From assembly GCF_000150275.1 (NCBI RefSeq), contig NW_002060966.1, forward strand, positions 529,922 through 593,921: DNA of 64,000 nucleotides. The letters are read 5' to 3'. The stretch comes from Trichoplax adhaerens (lineage: Eukaryota > Placozoa > Uniplacotomia > Trichoplacea > Trichoplacidae). A program made the position numbers and the translations under genes. Shown here piece by piece: positions 11,765 to 23,332 of the stretch (positions are counted from its first letter, which is position 1; each line of letters opens with the position of its first letter). The notes below the pieces were generated by a model. The model was not told where the DNA came from. It did no database searches and saw only the letters and a program-made list of their open reading frames with translations.

Positions 11765-12850
11765 ATTTTTAAAATCAGTAAAGCGATCCATCATTTGTAG
11801 CCTAGATATATCATAACCCCATTGTTGATTTTGAAAGTCCATAACAGCACCTATTCATCTCTAGTATAATCGCATAGTCATCTAAAATCGCACGAGATGT
11901 CTAATCTCGGCATTACTGTGGAATAGGCAGCTTGAGCTAGTACCAGCAATCAGCGATCGAATGAAAGAGTTGGATGACATTGACTCGAACATTCAAAATT
12001 AGCAAAGCGATTCATCATTTATGGCCTAGAGGTGTTATAATCCCTTTGCTGATTTTGAAAGCTCAATTCTATAATAGCACGTATTGATCTCTAGTGTAAT
12101 CGCATAGTCATGTAATACCATATGAGCACCTATTAATTTGTAGCATAATCTCATAGTGATGTAGTATCCTACGAAATAAAATACTGTCTAATCTTGGCAT
12201 TCCTTAGGAATAGGCAGCTTGAGCTAGTACCAGCAATCAATGATCGATTGAATGAGTTGGATGATATTGACTCTAACTTTCAAAATCAGCAAAGTCATTC
12301 ATCATTTATAACTTAAAGATGTTCTAACCCCTTTGCTGATTTTGAAAGCTCAATTGCATAATAGCTGGTATTGGTCTCGAGTGTAATCGCATAGTCATGT
12401 CCTGTAATAGTATAGGAGATAAAATACTGTCTAATCTGTGCATTACTGTGGAATGGTTAGCTTGAGCTAGTACCAGCATTCAGCGATCAACTGAAAGAGT
12501 TGGATGATATATATTGACTCTAACGTTGAAAATCAGTAATTTATATATTATATATCAGTATATAAGGCATTACCAGCAATCAGCGATCATCTGAAAGAGT
12601 TGGATGATATTGACTGTAACTTTTAAAATCAGCATAGCCCACAGATGTTTTAACCCCTTTTACTGATTTTGGAAGCTCAATTGCTTAATAGCTCGTATTG
12701 ATCTAGATCTAGTGTAATCGCATAGTTTTATACTACCATCAGAGATAAAATACTGTCTAATCTCGGCGTTACTGTGGCATAGGCAGCTTAAGCTAGTACC
12801 AGCATTGAACAATCAACTGAAAGAGTTGGATGATGTTGATTCTAGCGTTC
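11765..12850. repeat. tandem array, type 1, units of about 225-335 bp
   Basis: At least four diverged units start with a block like AAAATCAGCAAAGCGATTC near 11768, 11994, 12281 and 12615. Each then carries CCTTTGCTGATTTTGAAAG, AGTGTAATCGCATAGTCA, a TACTGTCTAATCT block, GCTTGAGCTAGTACCAGCA and GAAAGAGTTGGATGA. The units differ by indels. The block around each start is a partial inverted repeat with the CTGATTTTGAAAG block downstream of it. Confidence 0.75.
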
Positions 12851-12979
12851 AAAATCAGTAATTTCTATATTATATCTGCGTATATATATATATAGATATA
12901 TATCATATAGAGAGAGATATAAATAGATATGTATATTACATATAATATATTATTATTATATATGAGTATATACATATAC

Positions 12980-13011
<32 letters not shown>

Positions 13012-13800
13012 GGATAAATATTTATTATAGAACCGAACCGTTAGCAAGTCTAGTTGTAGGCATTTTGCCGATTTTGAAAGTTGCATTGCGCCAGAGGCTG
13101 CAGTCATCTGGAGTGTAATCGTCGAGCCATGAAGTACTGTATGAGATAGAATACTGTCCCATGAATAGCAAGCTGTCCAAAAGACGAGCGTTGCTTAGGT
13201 CAATCAGAAATTTCCATATTATATCTTAGCATATATATATAGATATATATCTATATAAATCGATATATATCATGTTAGCAAGTCTAGTTGTAGGCATTTT
13301 GCTGATTTTGAAAGTTGGATGACACCAGAGGCTGCAGTCATCTCCAGTGTAATCGTCGAGCCATGCAGTACTGTATGAGATAGAATACTGTCCCATGAAT
13401 AGCAAGCTGTCCAAAAGACGAGCGTTGCTTAGGTCAATCAGAAATTTCTATATTATATCTTAGCATATCTATAGAGATATATATCTATATAAATCGATAT
13501 ATATCATATAGAGAGAGATGTAAATAGATATGTATATATATTATATATGAGTATATATACATATATATATATATAGAGAGAGAGAGAAAGAGAGGATAAA
13601 TTTCTATTATAGAACCGAACCGTTAGCAAGTCTAGTTGTTGGCACTTTGCTGATTTTGAAAATTGGATGGCACCAGAGGCTGCAGTCATCTCCAGTGTAA
13701 TCGTTGAGCCATGCAGAGATAGAATAGGAGATAGAATATGAGTAGCAAGCTGTCCAAAAAGACGAGCGTTGCTCAGGTCAAATCCAATCATAGCTTATTC
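12851..13800. repeat. tandem array, type 2, with TA and AG microsatellites
   Basis: Three units (about 12851-13210, 13211-13445 and 13446-13800). Each has a TA-rich microsatellite, in two of them followed by an AG run, then GTTAGCAAGTCTAGTTG, a GATTTTGAAAGTTG block, AGAGGCTGCAGTCATCT, AGTGTAATCGTCGAGCCATG and GCAAGCTGTCCAAAAGACG. The GTGTAATCG and GATTTTGAAAG blocks are shared with the type 1 array, so the two arrays are related. The open frames on the minus strand are by-products of the repeat. Confidence 0.75.
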
Positions 13801-14436
13801 ACTGATAGGATTTGACTGGAAAATAGAGTCATGTATACTACAGTAGATAGTCATTTGGAGGAGGATCGAGCCTCGCGTAGGCCAAATCCAGTACTTTCAA
13901 GATCTGATAGTAAACACTATAGCACGTTCCATACTATACTTGAATGTCTATAGACAATCCAGTCGACACCAGTCAGTCCATTCAAATCCACACCAGCCGC
14001 TGTCGTCTAGCCAATCAGAGATCAGCTGCCAATCTGCTGTCTGACGATCGACTAGTATGTATCAAACATCGACGTGGTTGCATACACATTCCAGTTAAAT
14101 TAGGCCACAAAAATAAGCTTGTATAAAAATCTCCAAATGATCCATTGATCGCACTAGACTGCTAACGAAAATCTTCTCCATTAGCGGCCTTGGCAGGCGT
14201 TCTTCTTGCTCATTTTCACTTCATTTGTGGCATTTTTGCCTTGTTTTACTTATTGTAGGAGAGCGATACAATCCGATTGGTATTAAGAAAGCATTGAGTC
14301 ATCTTTTTCAACTCATTTGGACTCTATGTACCCTGTAGGATTGAGTTGATTGAGAAGTGAAGAGGAAATTAACCCTTGAAAGGCAACAACAACAACAACA
14401 ACAACCTTCGACATCGGCAAGCGTTGTAGGTTGAAA
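13801..14436 (+). promoter_or_regulatory. likely promoter and 5' leader of CDK8 paralogue A
   Basis: Richer in G+C than most of the window. It holds a CCAAT box in the NF-Y-type context AGCCAATCAGAG (CCAAT at 14011-14015), about 420 bp before the start codon. A run of seven CAA triplets lies at 14384-14405, about 30 bp before the ATG and probably in the 5' leader. No start site can be fixed from sequence alone. Confidence 0.35.
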
Positions 14437-17400
14437 ATGGATCCTGAATTTAAGAATCGTCTTGAAAAGAAACGCCGTAAAGTCCAAGATACCTTTGAAT
14501 TTGAAGGATGTAAAGTTGGACGGGGTACTTATGGCCATGTTTATAAGGCCAAGATGAAAAGCAGGTAAACATGAAGACGATGCAATCGTCCTATCCTATA
14601 GCCAACCAATTTTCCTTCCATGGCTACTTTCTCCGTTCATAGTCGATACATTCCGTCAATAATAAATAATAATAATAATAATAATTAAAAAAGAGCGCTT
14701 AAAAAAAGGACGGTCGATAGCATGATTTTAAAGTGTATCCATCTACCGTGCTTATTCCATCGGTATGATGCCAACAAAAGAGTCTTTTTCTTGCTGACAA
14801 GGAAGGAGTTTTTTCCAACGAGTTGCACAGTGTTGAAGATCCAATCGCTTGACATTGATAGCATGTTGTGACCAATAAATGTAATTTCTTTTTTATCGGA
14901 TGGATAGTGGCAAGGAATATGCCTTGAAATTAATCGAAGGAAGTGGTATTTCCATGTCGGCCTGCCGTGAAATTGCTGTAAGTCATGACAACGTTGAATC
15001 ATACTTTGAAAACCGACCGTAGTCAATTTAATTTGTATTAGTAATGCATGACTTCAAGCATGATGCTGTTAACCAAGTTGTCATCTCGACTATTTCTTCC
15101 TTTTCTATTACATCCTTAGTTATTGCGAGAAGTCCATCATCCCAACGTCATCTCATTACAAGGAGTATTTCTAACTCATACCAATCGAAAAGTTTGGTTA
15201 CTATTCGATTTTGCCGAGCATGATTTATGGGTAAGACAGGATGAACTAATCGAGTAGAGCCCAGGATAGCATAGCTCTTTCTACGATCATGTAATCGTTC
15301 TAGTTTGTCAAGAGCCATCTACGAAGGCCCAACGACAGTGCCTGCATGCAAATTTCGACTCGTTCTAGTCTAAAATACCCCAGATAAATACTTAACCATA
15401 ATCTAGAATTCACTAGTCGAATCCACAAGCAATTTTATGCATGACCTACATTCATCGCAAACAAATATTATGCCTGACCAAGACAGTCATGATCTTTTGC
15501 TAATTTTTCATCCTATCTTTGACGTCCTGTTGCAATCCATCTTGCCACTGTCATTTATCATCTTCCTCATGAATATTCCGTTAATGCTTGTAATAGTATT
15601 TGTTATCATTGACAGCGACCAAAGTATCCCTTTTTCGTTACATTCCTCGCTTCTAGTCATACCAAAAGTTTTCCATCGCTTTATTTGCTTCTAGGAATGC
15701 CCAGCTTTCCTTGACTAAATTGTAACAAATGAAGTAAAGAATACCAAACGTTGCTTCCCTTATTTTATAGGATTCTAAAAACTCGATCAATTGTGACTAC
15801 ATTCCAAACAGGAACTCATTTTATTACCATCATTAAATCAGCTGCAATAGCAATAACTGCTCACCTTGTCCTTGAATTAGTTCGGGCGCCATTTAATAAC
15901 CAAGATTGTGACCACGTTACGTTCCACATAGTCAGTGATTGCATCCATCAAAGACCTACAGAGGCAATTAACGTCCTTAGTCGTATCATCCATTTCATTT
16001 GGAAATGAAATGGATGAATCTTCAAGTTCACAAACTAATCCTTGTGTCATGACATTCCATGAGTAAGCATACTTGTTAACTAGTAACTTGCACAGTTGTT
16101 GCAAAAGTATCTTAGCATAATAGATGCTGTAATCGTTGTTGATGAACGCTCTAGTAAAAATGCCTTAATTCGGTTAGACGCTAATCTCCAAAGAAATGTG
16201 TAGAAATGGATTATCTTCTCCACTGAATATTGTATTAATATTACTTGTCTTTATTTGTCATGATGTATAGCACATCATCAAATATCATCGATCGAAAGCA
16301 GGTGATAAAGCAATCTCTCTCGATTCCAAAATGGTCAAATCTTTACTAAAGCAGATTTTAGAAGGGATACACTATTTACATGCCAATTGGATTTTACATC
16401 GTGATTTGGTAAGTTTGCTATAGTACGGCATAGGAAATCAATTCGTTCACAACGATGCTCTTTCTGTAACATAATATTCGATTGCATTGAAATAAGAAAC
16501 CGGCCAATATTCTCGTCATGGGCGAAGGACCAGAAAGAGGAAGAGTCAAAATTGGTAATAAAGTGGAACTTATCAAGTACTTTGTACCAGTAAATTGTCT
16601 TTCTCAGCCTTGTTTTAATAACTACTGTCCGTATTGATCATAACAGCCGACATGGGATTTGCAAGACATTACTGGTCGCCTTTGAAACCCCTTGCCGAGC
16701 TAGATCCAGTCGTAGTGACATCTTGGTATCGAGCTCCTGAATTACTCCTGGGTGCAAGGCATTATACTAAAGCAATCGGTAAATTGATATAGCAGGTTTT
16801 GAGCTCTCTAATTATAATCAGTAACTAGCTATTCATTAAAAGTTGATAATTGCATCGTAATACTGCTCACGCTACTCATCATAAATTGATTTCATAATCT
16901 GTTGTTCATTTTCTTCAACGACTGCAACCACTGTTAATGCGCTTACCTTTGAAATAGTTCTTATCGATTGCTTCCAATATCATTCACTTCCATTATCATA
17001 TTCTTTTGTAGACATTTGGGCTATAGGCTGTATTTTTGCTGAATTGCTTACTTCAGAGCCGATTTTTCATTGTCGACAAGAGGATTTTAAAACGAGCAAC
17101 CCTTATCATCGCGATCAATTGGAAAGAATCTTTATGGTCATGGGATATCCGCATGGTATAACTTTTAAAATTGTTCTGAATTAAAATCAAAACAAATTTG
17201 CCATGTAGCTATGTTTTTGAGTTGTGCTTATCCATGCATTAAATAACTATAGAAAAGGATTGGGAAGATATAAAAAAGACACCAAACTATGCTAAATTAG
17301 CGTCTGACTTTAGAAAAATTTCGTATGTCTAAAATCGATAGAATTCGAAATGAATAATTGTTGATATTGATTCTATGGTCCTTCTAATGCCTATTGCTAT

Positions 17401-18387
17401 TTTCAAATTAAGGACGTACACAAATTGTAGTTTGGCAAAATACATGGATAAATTTAAGATTAAGCAAGACAGTAAAGAATTTATACTGGTTAGTTCATCC
17501 TATTCTATATTTTGTTTAGCCATATCTGGCTGATTATGAGATGTTTTGTCAACAATTTTCTCTCCCATAGCTTCAAAAATGCCTAACAATTGATCCAAAT
17601 AAGAGAATATCGTCTGAACAAGCCATTGATGATGCATACTTTCGCGAAGAACCACTACCAACGGAAGAGTAAGTATAGTGACTAATTGGTAAATTTCTAC
17701 TGCGTTCAAAACAGTTGATGTTGTCGAATTGGCTATAGCGTATTTGATCACAAAACAATTCCATATCCGAAAAGAGAATTCCTAAATGAGGATGACAATG
17801 AAGACAAGGGTGATAAGCATAAGGTATATTGCGATGGCGTAGATTATATATATTAAACACTTTATGACATATCAGCGGTTGGTTGTGAAATAGAAATGAT
17901 TTGTTATACAAGCATAAGGATGTCTTTATTACTGTGACTTAAAGTTAATTTTATGGAAATGTAATATCCTATTCCCAGATAATCTTCATTATACGTTCCT
18001 GTTTATTCATAGAATAAAAAGATGGAAGCTACCACTACTCATAATGTTAACATGGATAACATGATCCATAACAGGTCGCATCAACAACAACGAATGAATA
18101 ACGCCTATTCTGCAAAGCGTGCGCTGCCAACAAATCCAGTGGCAAATTACCAGCGGCAGCAAGCAACTCATATGGCTGTTACCGCTAATAAAGGGAATTA
18201 TAGTTCAGGTAGCAGTTTACTTCAACTGTTATTAGCATCAAATTACTATAAGTTCTTAAGTGTCAATCACTTATTACTCACCTTGACCCGTGATATTATC
18301 GGACTTATTTTCATGTCTAGTTTAATTTACTTTTTCATTTTTCCTATATGGATACTTATACTAAAGATAAATATAACGTCATTGTAA
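14437..18387 (+). CDS. CDK8: cyclin-dependent kinase 8, paralogue A
   Basis: CDK8 is the cyclin C-dependent kinase of the Mediator kinase module in the nucleus. Exons: 14437-14564, 14908-14977, 15120-15230, 16271-16408, 16497-16554, 16647-16778, 17012-17155, 17253-17322, 17413-17488, 17571-17668, 17739-17823 and 18013-18387. They give 494 residues. Visible: [12 protein letters not shown] loop (about 28-36), ALKLIEG with K50, the CDK8-specific SMSACRE helix with E64, [14 protein letters not shown] with D148, DMG instead of DFG at 170-172, [26 protein letters not shown] and IPYPKREFL. The activation segment reads VTSWYRAPE where CDK8 proteins usually have VTFWYRAPE. The 3' end is uncertain. Read through, the last exon adds a hydrophobic tail of about 60 residues. 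Splicing from 18208 to 18474 instead would give a 454-residue protein ending at 18532. Confidence 0.9.
15986..16017. repeat. near-perfect hairpin in CDK8 A intron 3
   Basis: Two exactly complementary 15-base arms (15986-16000 and 16003-16017) are separated by only GG. The left arm reads TCATCCATTTCATTT. The rest of the 1-kb intron (15231-16270) holds chance open frames and nothing else recognised. Confidence 0.8.
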
Positions 18388-19769
18388 TTGACTTGGTAGT
18401 GAATAATATCATTTCTTATTCGAGCGTGGTATTGTGCAGTAATTAGAAATTGTAAACAATTTTTTAATTATAGCTAACAAAAATAACAAGATGTTTAATG
18501 ACTGCAAAAAGATGAAGGGGTATGCGAAATAACATCCATGTCGAACTAATTTCAATCGAACGCGTAAAAGACACTTTATTCTATGACATAACTTTATTGG
18601 AGCTCTGCTTCAAGTTGTGTATACTACTATTTCGAGTAGTTGTAATTTTGATGTAAATGCAAGGCATAGTTGCTCCGGATTGCCTTTACAGTAACAAGAT
18701 TAATCAGAAATTCTGCCTCGTATAGAATAAGCTATCCAATTTTTCAGGTCCTCAATAACATTGTATAAATTTACTGAATCTGCAATCCAATATGTTATAA
18801 ATGGACTATAAGCTTTGTGTACAAATAGTCGTTTACCTTTTAGTATTAGCAAAACGATATTATGAATGACAAGGTAAGCGTAGTTGCGCCAAGGATAAAC
18901 CTGTGAATACGGTGTAAATGGATTATGAGACCTCTTTGATAGCAAAATTAGGATCCCTCATTTATTGTATTATAAGTAATCTGTCTGGTATATATGTAAT
19001 AATACTGTCTAATTGGCGCTCCTAAATATGTCATGTGTTTAAAGTATTCCAATAAGCGATACGAAATGAGTCAGTATCGTATTTCGTATTGTAAGCGAAC
19101 AACTGCAATACTTTGTGCTCAATATCGACTGGTCATTGGCGGATATCCTGCAATACCTTAATCAAAATTATAATGGTAGACATGACTGACATTAGCCAAC
19201 TGCACTGATCATGTTAGATTGCCTTCTCTATAATTTTAATGAAGTCAGTGTCGTTAGTTTGTAAATATTTGCTGTTAAATGATGCTTTATTGCGTTGGTA
19301 CGTATCAAGCAAACGGTACATGCACAGTTTTAGGAATTCTCTACTAGAATCCTGATGGTGTTAATATTCTTCATCCTTAGCCTCATTGAAAAATATCCTA
19401 TACACCTTTGACTGAAATAAAATTATAATTGCGAATTGAATTGCTATTTGCTGTAATGCAAGATGTGTGTTTAGGTCGCACATATCGGCTAAATTATCAT
19501 CGTTTATTCTTTATTGGATAATTAGCTGTGCAATCTAATTTCTAAAGATAGCAAAATCTTTTTAGCAATGATAGTTGGCAGAGTAGAAAAACTTGACCTA
19601 ATCAATAACTCGTTACTTATGGTTACGGTAGATATAGATCGAAAGAGTACTTTAATTTGAAGATTGATCGTTTACTTCAGTATTAATAAAAAACATCTCG
19701 ATTCAAACGAAAATAACGTTACGATATATAGTTTCATTGCGAGTAACGTAATCGCAAATATGAAATAGT
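18388..19769. other. 3' flank of CDK8 A, intergenic
   Basis: Holds the alternative last CDK8 A exon at 18474-18532 (see the gene). An AATAAA occurs near 19417. Otherwise AT-rich, with no gene recognised on either strand. Confidence 0.4.
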
Positions 19770-20545
19770 CTAAATTGTTAGCCAATACCATCTGCTTAGA
19801 GGCTTAAGTAAATCTATACAATGTACTTTTAAAGCAATAAGAAGAATCTTAAAATCCAACCGCAAGTTGTATATGTAATTTAATAAATGAGGTATATGAG
19901 ATACTTGTACTCTAATTGTAACAAATGCTATCTAATGGATAGAGATAACGTATGCTTTGTATTTAAAGCTAAACATTATTAAACATATTCCGGGTAAAAT
20001 TGCGCATTATTAATTAACTATAAATTCTAAATGGTCTACGGCTGTATCACGTTAAATTAGCAAGATGTGCGATGGCCTTACAGCGTAATATTGTTATGAC
20101 GGAGTTTTAGCAGTATTCGAATTAATGGCATAGTCTTATAAATACTGTTAGCCAATACTATATGCTTAGGGGACTAAGCTCATTGGTGCAGTGCACTTTC
20201 AATGGCATTGAAAGAATCCCCAAAGTCAATGCCAAATTGTATATCTTACTAGCTATCAAATAATTATCGAATGTTTGTGAGTAAAATCTAAATGCTAATT
20301 ATATGAGACACTTGTACTCCAACTATAGCAATACGATGGAAAGCAAAGTAGCGATAGCGCATGATTTTACTTAAAGCTAACGTTATGAATTTTACTCGAG
20401 GTCAAATTGTATATTAGTCATTCTAAATTCTAAAAAGCCTACAGCTGCAGTACATGAAAACCAGCACGAGATACTGTGCGGTATAATAACATTACAACTA
20501 AATATTGCCATGACGTAATTTTAAACAGAGTCCTAATTAATGACC
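19770..20545. repeat. direct duplication of about 380 bp
   Basis: The stretches at about 19775-20130 and 20148-20545 align in order. Both start with GTTAGCCAATAC and TGCTTAG. Both then carry AATTGTATATnT or its equivalent, an ACACTTGTACTC or ATACTTGTACTC block, a TAAATTCTAAA block and a TATGACG/CATGACG block. They are clearly diverged. Confidence 0.6.
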
Positions 20546-20772
20546 TAAATAATTCCATATGTTTTCCTGGACAGTTTTGATATTGGACGCCTTCTATTAT
20601 ATATGGTAAGTCAACTCAATCCGTAGTCGGCAGTAATACAGGTTTTAAAAGTCGTTCTACAGATAGTATATATATATAGTCTTTCCACTTAGCAAGAGAG
20701 AGTCATTTTATTCCTTCATTAAGCTCCATTTTAACGAAATAATACAAGTCCACTCGTTATTATTATATTAAA
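20546..20772 (+). promoter_or_regulatory. upstream region of receptor gene 1
   Basis: A TATA-like run (GTATATATATATAG, about 20666-20679) lies about 95 bp before the start codon, at a distance that would suit a core promoter with a short leader. Such runs are common in this AT-rich DNA, so this is weak. Confidence 0.25.
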
Positions 20773-23332
20773 ATGAATTCAAAGGCAGTCAGTATGAGTA
20801 TAACATTAACAATCTTTCTAACAGGAACTTTTTGTTTCCCTACAGCAATAGGTGAGAATGAGAATTCAGTAATCCTGTAGAAATACGCTATCCAAATTGG
20901 AATGCTGTTAAGAATGCCATATAAGGTTGATAATGACGACGCATTAATAATCTGCTTGGAATTTCTTTTTAGCTCAATGCGATATCGCATTAAATTTCAC
21001 CAAAGGAGAATTTCACTCCATTGATTATCCTCAACATTATCCTGCTAAAAAATGTTCTTATACTATTCAAGCTCCTTCCGGTTATCATATTATATTGAAT
21101 TGGCAAAGTTTTCACGTAGGATTGCCGAAGCAAAATGATCGCTGCCCCAGCGATGAAGTTGCAGTTTATAATGGCCGAATTAGTTTACACCAAGGCCGAG
21201 TAACAATGTGCGGCTATGATGGAGAAAGTGTTACATCAAGTGGAAATATTTTAACAGTGGTTTTATCTGGCTACAGCAATCGAAGGTATACAGGATTTCT
21301 GGCTAAATATTTCATAGGTAAGTTATTTTAATCCTCATAACGATATACACACTTGTAAGTATTTGGCCTTTCATTTCGTTTTGGAAGCATTGATGATTGC
21401 TTTGAAACAAAGACTGAGTATATTTAAGTTCATTTACATTTAATATTTCTAATATACGTATCAATGCAGAAGGGTGTGGGGTTTTTCGTATGGATTTTCT
21501 GTATTGTGAGCTGTACCCCTCTCGTTTTACAAGATACTGGAAATTTAACAAATCAGATATATTTTATAAAACGGCTATTCTATAAGCTACACATACTGGT
21601 ATATACGACTACAGAATTTTTAGAGTTACATCACATAAATTGATGAACAATTTTGCGAAATGTAGCCATAATTAGCTAGAAACTGTGAGAATTACATTAA
21701 TTCAAATTGTTCGACTTTCTAATGGTTGTTGTTATAGTCAATGAACCAAATATAAGGCCATTGAATATGTGATAGCTATCAGTACTTGATCTGAACCTTA
21801 ATAGCAATGGCAATCCTTTCAGTATAACAGTCTCTATTTATCCATTTATGAATGATTTTTAAGTTACTATTTAATTATCTTCTCTGACAAATTAACAAGA
21901 GCTTCATGAACAAATTCCAGAAATGATTTCGGCCATGCTCTATAGTAAATCCGGCCTTCAGTAAAATGATATTACTAATCTTCTTAGTATGCAATTTCTA
22001 AGAAGATTCAGCTTAACTTTTCCCTTAAACATAACCACAATTGAAATAGTATTGCATAGATAGATAATAATTATTAGACTGCATTACATAGTTTAAATCG
22101 GTAACAATAAAGCGGATAATGCCGATCTGGTCTATTATGACTATCCCTTGCTTCACTGCTTTGGGTTATTTACACAGAGTAGTTTATAAATAATAATTGA
22201 GATTTACAGAGCCTCGTACATAATTGAAATATTTGTAATGAAGCGTCGGTTCGTTATATATTACAGGTACCGTAATCTCCTAATTAACAGTATTTACTAT
22301 AGCAATATACGGTAGCAATTTAGGCGTAATAATTTCAGTATTTGCTAAACTGCATATCAACTTAATTCGGGTTTCAGTTAGCCTAAGCAAGATTTAGTAC
22401 AAATTCGAGGATAATACAAATACTGTACTAAATTTCGAATTGTTTTTTTTAACTTTATTTCAGAACGCATTAAATGTGCTAGTATGACCATAACAACAGA
22501 TATTGGAATGCTTTCTGGCCCGCTAGCTTATCCTTGGGATTGCCTATATACGATACAGCTGGCTTCAAATCGAAATGTTAACTTTGAGTTATTGCATCAT
22601 AACGTTTCATTGCGATCTAGCCAGTCCGCCTGCCTATCTTACGTTGCACTATACATTAACAATTTCACACCCAAGAACGAAATCTATCAGTTTTGCTTTG
22701 ATCATATGTTTCCTCCTATGTATTCTTCGAGTTCCAATATCGCATTTGTACGATTTCGTAGTAAGGAGCAGCAAAATCCATTCTACGGGCTAACGGTTTT
22801 ATATCGTTCACGTAAGTTGAAAGTTCAATTGCAGCAAAAGGTGCCATATTTACTCTCTAGTATTGTACGTATATAATATGCATAATTTTGAAGTTATAAC
22901 TACAGGAATTTTTCAATAATTCAATTTCATTGGCTATTAAATGAGATATAGAATAAAGTATAAAAGTAAAATTCTGATACATTTGTACAAGCAAAACCTC
23001 ACAGCTATAGAAATTTAGTACAGTGTATTTTATTGAATTATTTATTTAAAGCTCAAAATGACATTTTCTTGTGCGTTGCTATTATTACTAGCTCTACACT
23101 TTGATAGCATAATCCACTAATTATTGCTATTGCTTTTGTAGATTTTGTTACTCATTCTTCTCCTACAAAAAAAACATCGGTGCCAGAACATAACATAGCT
23201 GTTAGAATTGTCTTAATCATAGCTATAGCATCAGTAGCATTGACCGCTATTTGCTGCTCTGGATATCATGGGCGAAAATACTACAACAGACGTATTGAAA
23301 ATCCTGAAGAAGTAGAGCCACTACAGCAATGA
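20773..23332 (+). CDS. CUB receptor 1: signal peptide, 2 CUB, TM
   Basis: Exons 20773-20851, 20973-21317, 22464-22811 and 23142-23332 give 320 residues, all joined at phase 1. Exon 1 is a signal peptide (hydrophobic stretch to about residue 26). Exon 2 is one CUB domain (residues 29-140) with FHVG, then C-PSD-EVAVYNG and SVTSSGNILTVVL. Exon 3 is a second CUB (146-257) with PPMYSSSSNIAFVRF. Exon 4 gives a short stalk, a transmembrane helix (about 280-296) and a 22-residue tail ending EPLQQ, with RKYYNRR after the membrane. CUB domains bind proteins or sugars outside the cell; the ligand here is unknown. It is the only gene of the cluster without the Cys-WY-Cys module and without the C-terminal Yxx-phi motif. 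AATAAA lies at 23374-23379, 42 bp after the stop. Confidence 0.85.

Noticed and set aside
12865-13791. Three minus-strand open frames with runs of SLSLYIYIY
   Set aside because: They are translations of the AG and TA microsatellites and of the tandem units; nothing indicates coding.
13944-14126. 60-codon plus-strand frame upstream of CDK8 A
   Set aside because: No recognisable motif, and it lies in the probable promoter/leader region.
15437-16104. Open frames inside CDK8 A intron 3
   Set aside because: They lie wholly within an intron bounded by good splice sites and shared in position with CDK8 B; composition is random.
17500-17911. Minus-strand frames of 83 and 112 codons
   Set aside because: They are antisense to CDK8 A exons 10 and 11.
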